Assembly: GCA_943789165.1 (NCBI GenBank)
Contig: CALSTB010000005.1
Span: 279,001-343,000, forward strand
Source: an uncultured Bacteroidia bacterium
GTDB lineage: Bacteria > Bacteroidota > Bacteroidia > NS11-12g > UBA9320
DNA: 64,000 bases
Reading direction: 5' to 3'
Part shown: piece by piece, positions 18,040-26,571 of the stretch
Layout of the letters: every line of letters starts with the position of its first letter
Numbering within the stretch: position 1 is the stretch's first letter
Program-made: the position numbers and the translations under genes
The notes under the pieces: model-generated
Seen by the model: the letters and a program-made list of their open reading frames with translations, nothing else
What the model was told of the DNA's origin: nothing
Database searches by the model: none

Positions 18040-18631
18040 GGGACAAAAGTATAAAATATTCTATCGGAGACATCACTTTGTTTTTGACCATAATGAGTTA
18101 GATCAGAACCCATGTGTCGTCGTGAATCAACTTAGTAAGGAGTTGATTAAGGCGCTACTCAACTATTTAAAGGACTGCAAAACAACCCAAGTAATTCAAG
18201 TGGTTGAAGAAAATGGGTTTGACCATTTCCTTGAGTGCTTTAGGATAATACATGCAGCTGGTGGAGCAGTGTTCAACCCAGAGGGAAATATGTTACTCAT
18301 GAAGCGTAAAGGTTTGTGGGATATGCCAAAGGGGAAGTTGGATCAAGGCGAATCTATCGTCAACGCCGCGGTTAGGGAGGTGGAAGAAGAATGTCATGTC
18401 TTTGATATCGACGTGAAACGCAAAATTGGCTTAACATACCATCTGTATTTTGAGAAAAAGTGGTTGTTAAAAGAAACCCATTGGTATCATATGGTAAGCC
18501 AAACTTGGGAAGAAGCTAAGCCTCAGATTGAGGAGGAAATAGAGGAAATCATGTGGGTAGATCCAGAGGAGCTAGATATTGAGCAATTAGACACTTACAA
18601 CAACATCAAACATGTTATTCGCCAATTGTAA
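18038..18631 (+). CDS. NUDIX hydrolase
   Basis: A 197-residue NUDIX-superfamily protein, expected to cleave a nucleoside diphosphate linked to another group; the substrate is unknown. The NUDIX box is intact near residues 95-120: GKLDQGESIVNAAVREVEEE matches GX5EX7REUXEE. An N-terminal region of about 75 residues without a known motif precedes it, as in Bacteroidota homologues that sit next to pyrE. The frame opens at a TTG (18011), but ATG 18038 gives the typical N-terminus MGQKYKIFYRR. The first codons overlap the divergent pyrE start, and the 3' end overlaps coaD by 17 bases tail to tail. Confidence 0.88.
   Translation: MGQKYKIFYRRHHFVFDHNELDQNPCVVVNQLSKELIKALLNYLKDCKTTQVIQVVEENGFDHFLECFRIIHAAGGAVFNPEGNMLLMKRKGLWDMPKGKLDQGESIVNAAVREVEEECHVFDIDVKRKIGLTYHLYFEKKWLLKETHWYHMVSQTWEEAKPQIEEEIEEIMWVDPEELDIEQLDTYNNIKHVIRQL
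18044..18051 (-). promoter_or_regulatory. Candidate -7 box of pyrE inside the NUDIX gene
   Basis: The minus strand reads TACTTTTG, an exact TAnnTTTG match, ending 4 bases before the pyrE ATG. It lies in codons 3-5 of the NUDIX gene on the other strand, so pyrE transcription would start at about its own first codon. Confidence 0.5.
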
Positions 18632-19076
18632 CAGCTTCAGGGAGGTAAGAGGCATAATCACCACCGTGTAAGATAAGATCACGAATCACTGTCGAGCTAA
18701 CGGCCGTATACTTTTGTTCGCTTAAAACGAAAACACTTTGAACAGTGGGAGCGAGGTCGGCATTGACCATTGCAATTTGTTTTTCGTACTCGAAGTCACC
18801 AATCGTTCTTAAGCCTCGTAAGATGTATTGTGCACCAACTTCTTTGCAAAAATGGATGGTTAAACCTGAATAATGTTTTACAACGACACGTGGTTCATTT
18901 TTGAAAACATCTTCAATCCATTGAATCCGTGTGGCGAGATCAAACATCGTTTTCTTACTCGCATTTTCTCCAACGGCAATGACAACCTTGTCAAACAAAT
19001 TGAGCCCTTTTTGAACGATGTCCAAATGACCGTTTGTGAATGGATCGAATGTTCCCGGAAATAAAGCCGTTTTCAT
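18615..19076 (-). CDS. coaD: Phosphopantetheine adenylyltransferase
   Basis: Catalyses the penultimate step of coenzyme A synthesis, adenylating 4'-phosphopantetheine. The 153-residue protein has the nucleotidyltransferase motif FPGTFDPFTNGHLDIV (T/HxGH) at residues 6-21, the phosphate-contacting RGLRTIGDFEYE segment and the ISSTxIR-type motif (AVSSTVIRDL). Length is normal for CoaD. It overlaps rsmD by four bases (start within the rsmD stop region), so it is translationally coupled, and overlaps the NUDIX gene tail to tail. Confidence 0.97.
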   Translation of the reverse strand: MKTALFPGTFDPFTNGHLDIVQKGLNLFDKVVIAVGENASKKTMFDLATRIQWIEDVFKNEPRVVVKHYSGLTIHFCKEVGAQYILRGLRTIGDFEYEKQIAMVNADLAPTVQSVFVLSEQKYTAVSSTVIRDLILHGGDYASYLPEAVTIGE

Positions 19077-19621
19077 GAATCCAAAGATACATCAAATTGA
19101 AACATACTGAAGACCGATTGCCCGTAGGTACGTGACTCAACTAAAAATGGATTGTTCCACTGCAGTTTAGACTCATGCTCTACAATGAGTAGGCCTCCAG
19201 GTTTTAAAAGCTTTCGGTCCTGAATGATTTCAGGTAAACTGGTAATTGTTGGTAAGTGATAAGGTGGGTCCGCGAAGATGATGTCAAATGCTGTGTCGCA
19301 CCTTTTAAGGTAGCCAAACACATCCGATGATGTGAAGTGTACTTCACTGATTCCTTTGTCGTTAGCAAAGGTTTGTGCCTGTTTTGATACCCGTTTGTTT
19401 TTCTCAACGGATATTACGCTGGGACAACCCCGAGAGGCAAATTCGAAACCAACATTGCCACTTCCTGCAAATAAATCCAAAACAGAAATGTCTGTAAAAT
19501 CGTAACGGTGGATTAATATGCTAAACAAGGCTTCTTTGGCCCGGTCTGTGGTTGGACGAATGTCGCCACCTTTAGGTAGGGGAATGGTAAGGCCTTTATA
19601 TTGACCAGCGATTATCCGCAT
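19073..19621 (-). CDS. rsmD: 16S rRNA (guanine966-N2)-methyltransferase RsmD
   Basis: SAM-dependent methyltransferase acting on G966 of 16S rRNA. The 182-residue protein begins with the family N-terminus (MRIIAGQYKGLTIPLP, RPTTDRAKEALFSIL), has the SAM-binding motif DLFAGSGNVGFEFASRG near residue 47 and the catalytic N6/N2-methylase motif DPPYHLP near 117. It sits in an overlapping run, DUF3822 - rsmD - coaD (10- and 4-base overlaps). This gene order recurs in Bacteroidota and indicates co-translation. Confidence 0.95.
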   Translation of the reverse strand: MRIIAGQYKGLTIPLPKGGDIRPTTDRAKEALFSILIHRYDFTDISVLDLFAGSGNVGFEFASRGCPSVISVEKNKRVSKQAQTFANDKGISEVHFTSSDVFGYLKRCDTAFDIIFADPPYHLPTITSLPEIIQDRKLLKPGGLLIVEHESKLQWNNPFLVESRTYGQSVFSMFQFDVSLDS

Positions 19622-20376
19622 GCAATCGATGTGGTCATGGCTGAAGAGATACCTTCAGGCAATTCAACTTCAATAATGTGCTTGATATAGTTTTCAAACA
19701 ACGATTTAATGTCTTCAAAGCGATCCAGTTTTGCACCGTCTATCCAATACAAACTCAGTACTTCGATGTCTAAATCGAGTTGTTCAATGGCTAACATGAC
19801 AAAGTAAAAAACGTCGTTCAGTTCTTTTATGTCGTATTGATTGATTAATCGAATTCCGTCAGCGTCCTTAACAATCATAAGGCAATGCGATTCGTTACGG
19901 TCAATTACCACATAGTTTCCAGTGGGTTTAACATCAGATTGAACGTACTTAAATAGGGATTCAATTTCATGCCTATAAACGAGGTTCGGGAATCGTTTCT
20001 TTAAAACGGTTAACAAAGTATTGTCGATGGCGTATGCAACTGAAATATCAGCATTTAACGAGCCATTCAAAAGTTTGTCTGAAGGTCTTAAGGTGTAACT
20101 GGTTAAGTATAGTTTCTTTTGATCACTGGTATTGGTAAACATGGATGGATAGCATAGAAAATGGCTTCCAACCCAAGTTAAACTTACGCTACTAAATATT
20201 TCGTTGATGGGAGAAACGGTGGACAATACTTGCTCCAACATCGCGCTGTCTGTTACTGCCGTTTTGCCGGCGAGTAGTTTCTCAAGAGCATTATTTGTAA
20301 TGGAATATTCTAATTCGTCACTACCCAATACTAAGAAAAGTCGGTTGCGAATTGAATGAGAATAATCAGTAGACAA
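19612..20376 (-). CDS. DUF3822 family protein
   Basis: A 254-residue protein of the Bacteroidota family DUF3822, assigned from its overall pattern and its position before rsmD and coaD. It has no signal peptide or membrane segment. The pattern of two related halves, with an early LGSDELEYSI segment and a later YVVIDRNESHCLMIV segment, resembles an ASKHA-like fold, but I cannot identify catalytic residues. It is expected to be cytoplasmic. The stop overlaps rsmD by 10 bases and its start lies 5 bases after the upstream gene's stop, so it is part of a four-gene unit. Function is unknown. Confidence 0.75.
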   Translation of the reverse strand: MSTDYSHSIRNRLFLVLGSDELEYSITNNALEKLLAGKTAVTDSAMLEQVLSTVSPINEIFSSVSLTWVGSHFLCYPSMFTNTSDQKKLYLTSYTLRPSDKLLNGSLNADISVAYAIDNTLLTVLKKRFPNLVYRHEIESLFKYVQSDVKPTGNYVVIDRNESHCLMIVKDADGIRLINQYDIKELNDVFYFVMLAIEQLDLDIEVLSLYWIDGAKLDRFEDIKSLFENYIKHIIEVELPEGISSAMTTSIACG

Positions 20377-20381
20377 GGTGT

Positions 20382-20930
20382 TTACTTCCAGTTTCCAGTA
20401 TAAGATGCCTCTGAAATAGAGCCAACTTGAAGTGCTTTTTTAGGGTGGTTTGGGTTACGTCTCTGACGATCAAATGGCCATGGGTCTGTCACTTGAAACA
20501 CAGGAACTTCCACGTTACCTTGAATCACTCGGCTAGCTAATAAAATAAATTTAGCAGTATCTGCTGGTGGAACAAAGGCTATTGAATCGACAGCAAAGTT
20601 TTTAAACATACTGTCAAGAATACTCACTTTCTTTACTTGTCTTGTGTATACAGAGGTAGAGTCATCTTTATCACCATATTCAACAACTATCTGGATGTTT
20701 CCAGTTTTGATGAAGTTTATTAGCGTGTCGTAGTCACTAGTGAATTCACCTCTTTGGTCTTTGTATATCAATTCAGCTTCTCGAATTTTCTCAAGCTTAG
20801 TAATGACCATGTCTTCTACTCGATCTACTTCTGCACGATATTCTATTTCACCTTTTACTGATCGGTACAACAGATAAGCAAAAAGACATGCCAATAGAAA
20901 GAAAATTACTTTTAAAATATTGTTAACCAT
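20382..20930 (-). CDS. Hypothetical membrane-anchored protein (182 aa)
   Basis: An unnamed family that I recognise only as recurrent in Bacteroidota. An N-terminal membrane segment (IFFLLACLFAYLLYRSV, residues 9-25) is followed by a helical stretch with VITKLEKIREAELIYKDQRGEFTSDYDTLINFI. The pattern of one N-terminal helix followed by an AEL.Y....GEF....D.L..FI segment loosely resembles pilin-like pseudopilins, but there is no prepilin peptidase site. The rest is probably periplasmic. It is the first gene of the unit leading to DUF3822, rsmD and coaD, with an exact -7 box 34 bases upstream. Confidence 0.6.
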   Translation of the reverse strand: MVNNILKVIFFLLACLFAYLLYRSVKGEIEYRAEVDRVEDMVITKLEKIREAELIYKDQRGEFTSDYDTLINFIKTGNIQIVVEYGDKDDSTSVYTRQVKKVSILDSMFKNFAVDSIAFVPPADTAKFILLASRVIQGNVEVPVFQVTDPWPFDRQRRNPNHPKKALQVGSISEASYTGNWK

Positions 20931-20964
20931 TTTTATTTATGACTTACGGCAATATTAACGATTT

Positions 20965-20972
20965 CAAATATA
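20965..20972 (-). promoter_or_regulatory. Candidate -7 box of the 182-aa / DUF3822 / rsmD / coaD unit
   Basis: The minus strand reads TATATTTG, an exact TAnnTTTG match, 34 bases before the ATG at 20930. It is the only consensus box in the 99-base gap to the paaN-type gene and would drive the four-gene unit. Confidence 0.45.
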
Positions 20973-21029
20973 TAAATTATACTGTGTGTATGATGGATTT
21001 ATCAAGCTTCACTACCAATTTACCAACGG

Positions 21030-22676
21030 TTATTTAGCATACCTATTACCTACCCACACAAAACGTTTGTTCACATACTCTGGATTGGTAAAACTTGCAT
21101 TTCCAGCTGGGTTACCACCAGTAACGTGAAAATCACTAAAAGCTGCATGTTGGTTGACAAAGGCAGCACCACCAAAGTTGAAAGATACAGGTGTAAACGC
21201 CGCATTCATCGTTGATTCGATTTCACGCATCATCGCCTCATCTGTACAATAGGCTAAACAAGTCAGTGCACCTTTTGAACGCGCCATTTCTGCCGCAATC
21301 TGTAAAGAATGATTTCTATCCTTGGTTTTAACGATAAAGACGATAGGCCCAAAACACTCGTGACCATACGCCTCAACATTGTTATAATCCGTCACAACGA
21401 CACGCGGAGTGAAGATACGTGCGTTCTCAAATTCTGGATTTGAAATTTCTTGTCCGCCTAGAGCCAATTCCCCACCAAAGTTTCCACCATCGGTGATACG
21501 CTTAATTGTATTGTCGTTTTGAATACCGCCTAAAGTGCCAGCTCCCATTTTTGGGTGGTTGACTAAGCCTTCAACACTTTTTGTAATGTGCATGACTACC
21601 TCGTCGAATGATACATGACCCTCGGCCGTGTCGATGCCACTTTCAGGAACGTACACGTTTTGAGGAGCAGTACACATTTGTCCTGAGTACAAGGACGCAG
21701 AGAACCCAATATTTTGAGCAACTCCTTTAATATCCTTTGGTGAGTCGATGATCACGCTGTTAACACCCGCTTTTTCAGTAAAAGTGATTTTGTTCAACGA
21801 TTCGATGTAATCGCCAAAGACGTTGCCGCCAGTATAATCTACAAGCGTGATGTCTTTATGCTCAGCCAATTGTTTTGTAATAGGTTTGCTTAACGTATCC
21901 ACTGCCAATTGAATGATGTTTGGATCCAGATTGTTTTCGGTCAAAACATTTCTCAATTCAGCAATAACAATGGCGATAGGTAATATAGCCTTAGGGTGAG
22001 GCTTAACGATGACCGGATTTCCTGTAACCAAACTCGCATACATGCCAGGCACTGTATTCCATGTTGGGAAGGTTGAACAGCCAATCACCAAACCAATACC
22101 TCTTGGTTGTGCTTTCCATGTTTTATGTAATTCCAAGTCGAACTTGCCCATTGGTTTTACCCAATTGACTTCAGAAGGGAATCGGTTAATTTCATGATAA
22201 CCCATGGCAACCGCTTCTAACGCACGATCATTGGCATGAGGTCCTGATGCCTGAAACGCCATCATAAAACTTTGCCCTGTGGTGTGCATAGTTGCATAAG
22301 CAATATCGAAATAACGTTTAGCTACGCGGTCTAATGACTCTATTAAGATTGCAGCGCGTTCACCAACCGAAACGTCTTTCCAAGTTTTGGCAGCTTGCGC
22401 ATTGTGAATGAGTTGATCCAACGATAATGTTGGATAGGTAACACCGATTCCAGTTTGGAAATACGGAGATACTTCCTCTCCAATCCAATCTGAAGACTCA
22501 ACGTGTAACTCTTTGAACTCTTGATTCATGCTTTTTGCAAACCAATCTTTACCAGCATCATTTGCCTCCTCTGGGTATGCCCTTGGATGTTCAGGATACG
22601 GTGTGTAATAGGTTCTTGTATGAAGCGCAGAAACAGCTTCGTTTAATAAATCGGCATGTTTTTCAAATAAACTCAT
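21030..22676 (-). CDS. paaN: PaaN-type aldehyde dehydrogenase family protein
   Basis: A 548-residue aldehyde-dehydrogenase-superfamily protein matching the PaaN_2 group, proposed to act in phenylacetate degradation. It shows the NAD-binding region GLVIGCSTFPTWNTVPGMY near residue 200, an active-site-like Cys in SGQMCTAPQNVYVP near 340 and a terminal GGAAFVNQHAAFSDFHVTG. It lacks the MaoC-type hydratase domain of PaaZ. No other phenylacetate genes are in the window, so its pathway here is uncertain and it may act on another aldehyde. Start choices are TTG 22697, ATG 22688 and ATG 22676. The -7 box at 22695-22702 overlaps the TTG and leaves only 6 bases before 22688, so 22676 is preferred. Confidence 0.78.
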   Translation of the reverse strand: MSLFEKHADLLNEAVSALHTRTYYTPYPEHPRAYPEEANDAGKDWFAKSMNQEFKELHVESSDWIGEEVSPYFQTGIGVTYPTLSLDQLIHNAQAAKTWKDVSVGERAAILIESLDRVAKRYFDIAYATMHTTGQSFMMAFQASGPHANDRALEAVAMGYHEINRFPSEVNWVKPMGKFDLELHKTWKAQPRGIGLVIGCSTFPTWNTVPGMYASLVTGNPVIVKPHPKAILPIAIVIAELRNVLTENNLDPNIIQLAVDTLSKPITKQLAEHKDITLVDYTGGNVFGDYIESLNKITFTEKAGVNSVIIDSPKDIKGVAQNIGFSASLYSGQMCTAPQNVYVPESGIDTAEGHVSFDEVVMHITKSVEGLVNHPKMGAGTLGGIQNDNTIKRITDGGNFGGELALGGQEISNPEFENARIFTPRVVVTDYNNVEAYGHECFGPIVFIVKTKDRNHSLQIAAEMARSKGALTCLAYCTDEAMMREIESTMNAAFTPVSFNFGGAAFVNQHAAFSDFHVTGGNPAGNASFTNPEYVNKRFVWVGNRYAK

Positions 22677-22694
22677 TGCAGTTGTCATAGCCGG

Positions 22695-22726
22695 CAAATT
22701 TACATAAATACACGCTTTTTCAGCGT
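22695..22726 (-). promoter_or_regulatory. Candidate promoter with hairpin-like operator for the paaN-type gene
   Basis: The minus strand reads TAAATTTG (22702-22695), an exact TAnnTTTG match. Ten bases upstream lies the inverted repeat ACGCT-gaaaa-AGCGT (22712-22726), in the spacer where a repressor could bind. The operator role is a guess from position only. Confidence 0.35.
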
Positions 22727-22844
22727 TTAAATCCTATCGATAATGGACAAGTTTTAATATGATTCATCTGGGATAAAATAATCCTTGACCAAAATGTCAT
22801 TTAATAAAACTTCTACTATATTGCCTGCTCAATAACTAAGATTA

Positions 22845-23531
22845 ATGCCGAAAAAAATAAACATTGCGATCGATGGTCATTCAAGTTGTGGGAAAGGGAC
22901 ATTGGCCAAAAACCTAGCAAAAGAACTGGGTTACATGTTTATTGATTCTGGTGCCATGTATCGTGCAGTCACTTTATTCTTACTTCAAAACGAGATTAGT
23001 TTGGAGGAAGTTGAGCACAATCCAAGCGTATTACTCGACATAGATATTGATTTTCGACTTGACCCAATGCGTGGTTTTTACAACACTTTTTTAAACGGTG
23101 AAAACGTTGAAGGTGAAATTCGTGGAATGCGGGTATCGAAGTGGGTGAGTGAGGTAAGTGCTGTTAAACACGTACGGGAATATTTGGTGAGCAAGCAAAA
23201 AAGTATGGGTGCCGATAAAGGCGTGGTTATGGACGGTAGAGACATCGGTACGGTGGTTTTTCCAGATGCAGAACTCAAGATATTTATGACAGCTGAACCA
23301 ATGGTTCGGGCAAAAAGGAGGTACTTAGAGTTGAAAAGCAAAGACGTTGAAGCCAACCTACAAGAGATTTATGAAAATGTCTTACACCGCGATCGCTTTG
23401 ATTCAACAAGAGAAATTAGTCCGCTCATGCAAGCCCCAGATGCCATTGTGTTAAACAATACAGAAATGACGCGTGAAGAACAAGCGCGAATAGCCTTGAC
23501 ATGGGCTAAAGGTGTAATTATGGCAGGATAG
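22845..23531 (+). CDS. cmk: Cytidylate kinase
   Basis: Phosphorylates CMP and dCMP. The 228-residue protein has the P-loop GHSSCGKGTLAK at residues 10-21, the NMP-binding segment YMFIDSGAMYRAVT, the DGRDIGTVVFPDAELKIF core motif and the RRYLEL / RDRFDSTRE lid. Full length. In many Bacteroidota cmk neighbours porQ; here porQ lies 17 kb away. The 3' end overlaps the convergent dxs by 14 bases. Confidence 0.97.
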   Translation: MPKKINIAIDGHSSCGKGTLAKNLAKELGYMFIDSGAMYRAVTLFLLQNEISLEEVEHNPSVLLDIDIDFRLDPMRGFYNTFLNGENVEGEIRGMRVSKWVSEVSAVKHVREYLVSKQKSMGADKGVVMDGRDIGTVVFPDAELKIFMTAEPMVRAKRRYLELKSKDVEANLQEIYENVLHRDRFDSTREISPLMQAPDAIVLNNTEMTREEQARIALTWAKGVIMAG

Positions 23532-25266
23532 TTCTTATCTGTTGAACTAGACCAGTTACGTCCAATCCATATTCTGATAACAATTCCTCTCTACTGGCAT
23601 GATTGACAAATTCGTCAGGATAGCCTAAAACGTGAATGTTAACGTGTACGTCTTTTTCTTGAGCATACTCAATAACTGCACTTCCAAAGCCCGCGGTTCG
23701 GCAGCCATCTTCAATGGTTACGACTGTTTGATGTTGATCGAATACGTGATCTAGGAGTTCTGCGTCTAATGGCTTTATAAACCTTGCGTCTACAACAGAA
23801 ACGGAAATGTCTTCTTCGGTTAGAAGATTGGCAGCATCCATAGCTGTCTGTACCATGGTTCCGACGGCGACAATGCAAATGTTCGTTCCTTGTCGCATCC
23901 ACCTTCCTTTTCCTAAAGCAATGTCTTCAAATGGTTTTTTCCATTCAACATCTGGGCCTTGTCCTTTTGGATAACGAATAGCAACGGGATGTTTAATCTT
24001 CGTCGCGGTGAACATCATATTGCGTAATTCAAGTGCATCCGATGGAGCCATGATGGTCAAATTTGGGATGCATCTTAAAAAGGCAATGTCAAAGACACCG
24101 TGATGCGTTGGACCATCTTCACCAACAACACCTGCTCTATCTAAACAAAAGACAACGTGTAAGTTTTGCAGACAAACGTCATGAATCACTTGGTCATACG
24201 CCCGTTGGAAAAAAGTGCTGTAGACGTTGCAGAATGGTATTAAGCCATTCGTTGCCAAGCCAGCAGAAAACGTGACTGCGTGTTGTTCAGCAATACCCAC
24301 ATCAAAACATCGGTCAGGCATTTGCTGCATCATGATGTTCATCGAACTCCCTGAAGGCATGGCTGGTGTAATCCCTACGATTTTATCGTTTTGTTTGGCA
24401 AGGTCTAACAGAGTTTGGCCAAACACGGTTTGAAACTTGTCGCCCGATTGTGGCTTTTCCTCTTCGTCAATCTTGACATATTTGACCGCATGCCATTTTG
24501 TTTGTTCACTTTCTGCGGGTTGATATCCTTTCCCTTTAATGGTCTTTATATGCCAAACAGTTGGTTTTTGTATCGGAGTAATGCTTTTCAACTTTGCGAC
24601 AAGTGCTTCCACATCGTGACCGTCTTTTGTTTGGTGAAAATCAAATCCAAGGTCGGTAAAGAAGTTGGAGCGATCAGCCAAATTGTTTAGGTATTGATTG
24701 AGTGCACCTGCATTTGGATCAATACCCATTTGGTTGTCATTGATGATAATCAACACATTCGTATCACTATGTGCTGCGTTGTTTAACGCTTCCCAGGCCA
24801 TGCCACCCGTGAGACTTCCGTCACCAATCACAGCAACGTGTTCCCGTTTAATGCCTAATAACTTATCGGCTTCAGCCAAACCTAAAGCAGCACTTATTGA
24901 GGTTGATGAGTGACCGGTGCCAAAAACATCAAAAGCACTTTCAGATTGTTTAGGAAAACCACTGATGCCGTCTTTTTTACGTATTGAATGAAAATTGGCT
25001 TTTCTGCCAGTAAGTATTTTGTGCAAATAGGCTTGGTGACCCACATCCCAAATCAGCTGGTCATTTGGCGTGTTCAACACGTAATGCAGGGCGACTGTTA
25101 ATTCGATTGTGCCCAAATTGGCACTGAAATGGCCTCCGTGTTGTAATACTTCGTCAATGATATATTGTCTGTATGACTCGCAAAAATCAGATAATTCAGA
25201 TACACCTTGAGCGCGTAAATCGAGTAATTCTTGGGGTATTTGAGAAGTGCCTTTCAATGACGGCAA
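23518..25266 (-). CDS. dxs: 1-deoxy-D-xylulose-5-phosphate synthase
   Basis: Thiamine-diphosphate enzyme that joins pyruvate and glyceraldehyde 3-phosphate, the first step of the MEP isoprenoid pathway. The 582-residue protein is the short form common in Bacteroidota (about 620 in E. coli). Visible motifs are DVGHQAYLHKILTGR near residue 75, the ThDP motif GDGSLTGGMAWEALN near 150, and the second-domain GIAEQHAVTFSAG and DRAGVVGEDGPTHHG. No ATG precedes the conserved N-terminal region: upstream in-frame codons are TTG, TTC, TGT, TTT, ACT, ATT, CGG and a stop, so a TTG start at 25266 is taken. The 19-base gap to the GNAT gene suggests an operon. Confidence 0.94.
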   Translation of the reverse strand: MPSLKGTSQIPQELLDLRAQGVSELSDFCESYRQYIIDEVLQHGGHFSANLGTIELTVALHYVLNTPNDQLIWDVGHQAYLHKILTGRKANFHSIRKKDGISGFPKQSESAFDVFGTGHSSTSISAALGLAEADKLLGIKREHVAVIGDGSLTGGMAWEALNNAAHSDTNVLIIINDNQMGIDPNAGALNQYLNNLADRSNFFTDLGFDFHQTKDGHDVEALVAKLKSITPIQKPTVWHIKTIKGKGYQPAESEQTKWHAVKYVKIDEEEKPQSGDKFQTVFGQTLLDLAKQNDKIVGITPAMPSGSSMNIMMQQMPDRCFDVGIAEQHAVTFSAGLATNGLIPFCNVYSTFFQRAYDQVIHDVCLQNLHVVFCLDRAGVVGEDGPTHHGVFDIAFLRCIPNLTIMAPSDALELRNMMFTATKIKHPVAIRYPKGQGPDVEWKKPFEDIALGKGRWMRQGTNICIVAVGTMVQTAMDAANLLTEEDISVSVVDARFIKPLDAELLDHVFDQHQTVVTIEDGCRTAGFGSAVIEYAQEKDVHVNIHVLGYPDEFVNHASREELLSEYGLDVTGLVQQIRTILP

Positions 25267-25285
25267 AGAAACAAAAAGTAATCCG

Positions 25286-25723
25286 TTATAGATTCTTAAT
25301 CATTTTAAAATGTGGAATGCCAATTTCCAGGAATTCATCTCCAACTTGTTGGTAGTTTAATCCTAAATAAAAGGCAAGTGAAACTTTGCGGGCATTCAAC
25401 TCGATACAGCTGTATCCCATACTTTTTGATAACGTCTCACTAAAAGCCACCATCATTTTCCCGATTCCTTGACCTTGTAATTCACTCGACACTGCCACTT
25501 GTCTCATCTTAATCAAGTCGTTCGACAAAGGCCGCAATAACAATATGCCTACAATACGTTGTCCGTCGGATGCTGCAATGTGGAATTCATTGGCATCATT
25601 GACCATGTTTTCTTTGGTGAATTTGAGACCCAGTGGTGTTCTTAGAACGGCTTGTCGCAACTCAACAGATTCCATATACTGTTCGGAGTCGTATTCGATT
25701 AATGCTACGGAAATGGTATTCAT
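25286..25723 (-). CDS. GNAT family N-acetyltransferase
   Basis: A 145-residue acetyl-CoA-dependent N-acetyltransferase of unknown substrate. The acetyl-CoA-binding motif is clear (RQVAVSSELQGQGIGKMMV, near residues 74-92), with the following helix and the late NARKVSLAFYLGLNY segment typical of the fold. It starts 2 bases after the MBL gene's stop and is followed closely by dxs, so it is in the same transcript. Confidence 0.85.
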   Translation of the reverse strand: MNTISVALIEYDSEQYMESVELRQAVLRTPLGLKFTKENMVNDANEFHIAASDGQRIVGILLLRPLSNDLIKMRQVAVSSELQGQGIGKMMVAFSETLSKSMGYSCIELNARKVSLAFYLGLNYQQVGDEFLEIGIPHFKMIKNL

Positions 25724-25725
25724 TT

Positions 25726-26569
25726 TTAAATAAAATCAGAAAGAGCGAAAAGTTGATCGGATTTGAATTTTCCGTTTTCAAGTTTAACCGTGCCGCATTC
25801 GTTCACTAAATCATGTTCGAAGAATAAGGTATAGTTGTTTTGAATAGCTTCATTTAAAAACCGTTCGTTTTCTTCCATACGCACCAATGGTCGTATGTCG
25901 TACCCCATAGCATAATGTGGTGGAATATGGGCCGCAGAAGGAATCATATCGGCAGCAAACACAAGTGTTTTGTCTTTGTACTTGATTTTCGGACACATCA
26001 TTTTTTCTGTATGACCGTTCGCCATAATGACTGAGATGTTGTCCGAAATGGTTAAATCAGAACTTACAAATTGTAACTGACCACTGTCTTGAATAGGCAG
26101 AATGTTTTCAGAAATAAACGAAGCTTTTTCTCTTGGATTTGGATGTACAGCGTGTTGCCAATGGTCTTCATGACTCCAATAAACGGCATTTTTAAAGACA
26201 GGCTCAAGATGTGTTTTTCCAGAATTCCATTGCACGCTTCCACCACAATGATCAAAATGTAAATGGGTTAATACCACATCTGTAATGTCGCCGAAGTCAA
26301 CACCAGCGGTATGTAGCGACTTTTGTAGTGTTTGATCGCCATTGAGATAATAGTAGCCAAAAAACTTCTCACTCTGTTTGTCTCCGATACCATTGTCAAT
26401 TAGAATCAAGCGATTGCCGTCTTCAACTAAGCAGACAACGCATGGCCCAGTTACACAAATTGTTTTCGTCAGGCGTATTATATCGTTGCCATATAACTTT
26501 TGGTACTACGCCGAACATAGCGCCTCCGTCTAACTTAAAGTTTCCTGTATGGATGGTAGCCAAACGCAT
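25726..26569 (-). pseudogene. MBL-fold metallo-hydrolase, broken by a +1 frameshift
   Basis: The two reading frames together give one metallo-beta-lactamase-fold hydrolase. The first part, from ATG 26569, reads MRLATIHTGNFKLDGGAMFG to CNWAMRCLL and then hits TGA at 26423-26425. The second, in the next frame, continues VEDGNRLILIDNGIGDKQ and ends at 25726. The join is at about 26423-26434, where one extra base is present. The metal-binding motif LTHLHFDHCGG and later zinc ligands are intact in the second part. Substrate unknown; it belongs to the lactonase/YtnP-like branch by pattern. It lies directly after the Kazal-domain gene and before the GNAT gene. The break may be a sequencing error, a true lesion or, least likely, programmed. 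Confidence 0.8.
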
Positions 26570-26571
26570 AT

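Noticed and set aside
26423..26434. Programmed +1 frameshifting (CTTAG slip) in the MBL gene
   Set aside because: There is no supporting structure, and two other genes here show similar one-base surpluses, so error or lesion is a simpler explanation.
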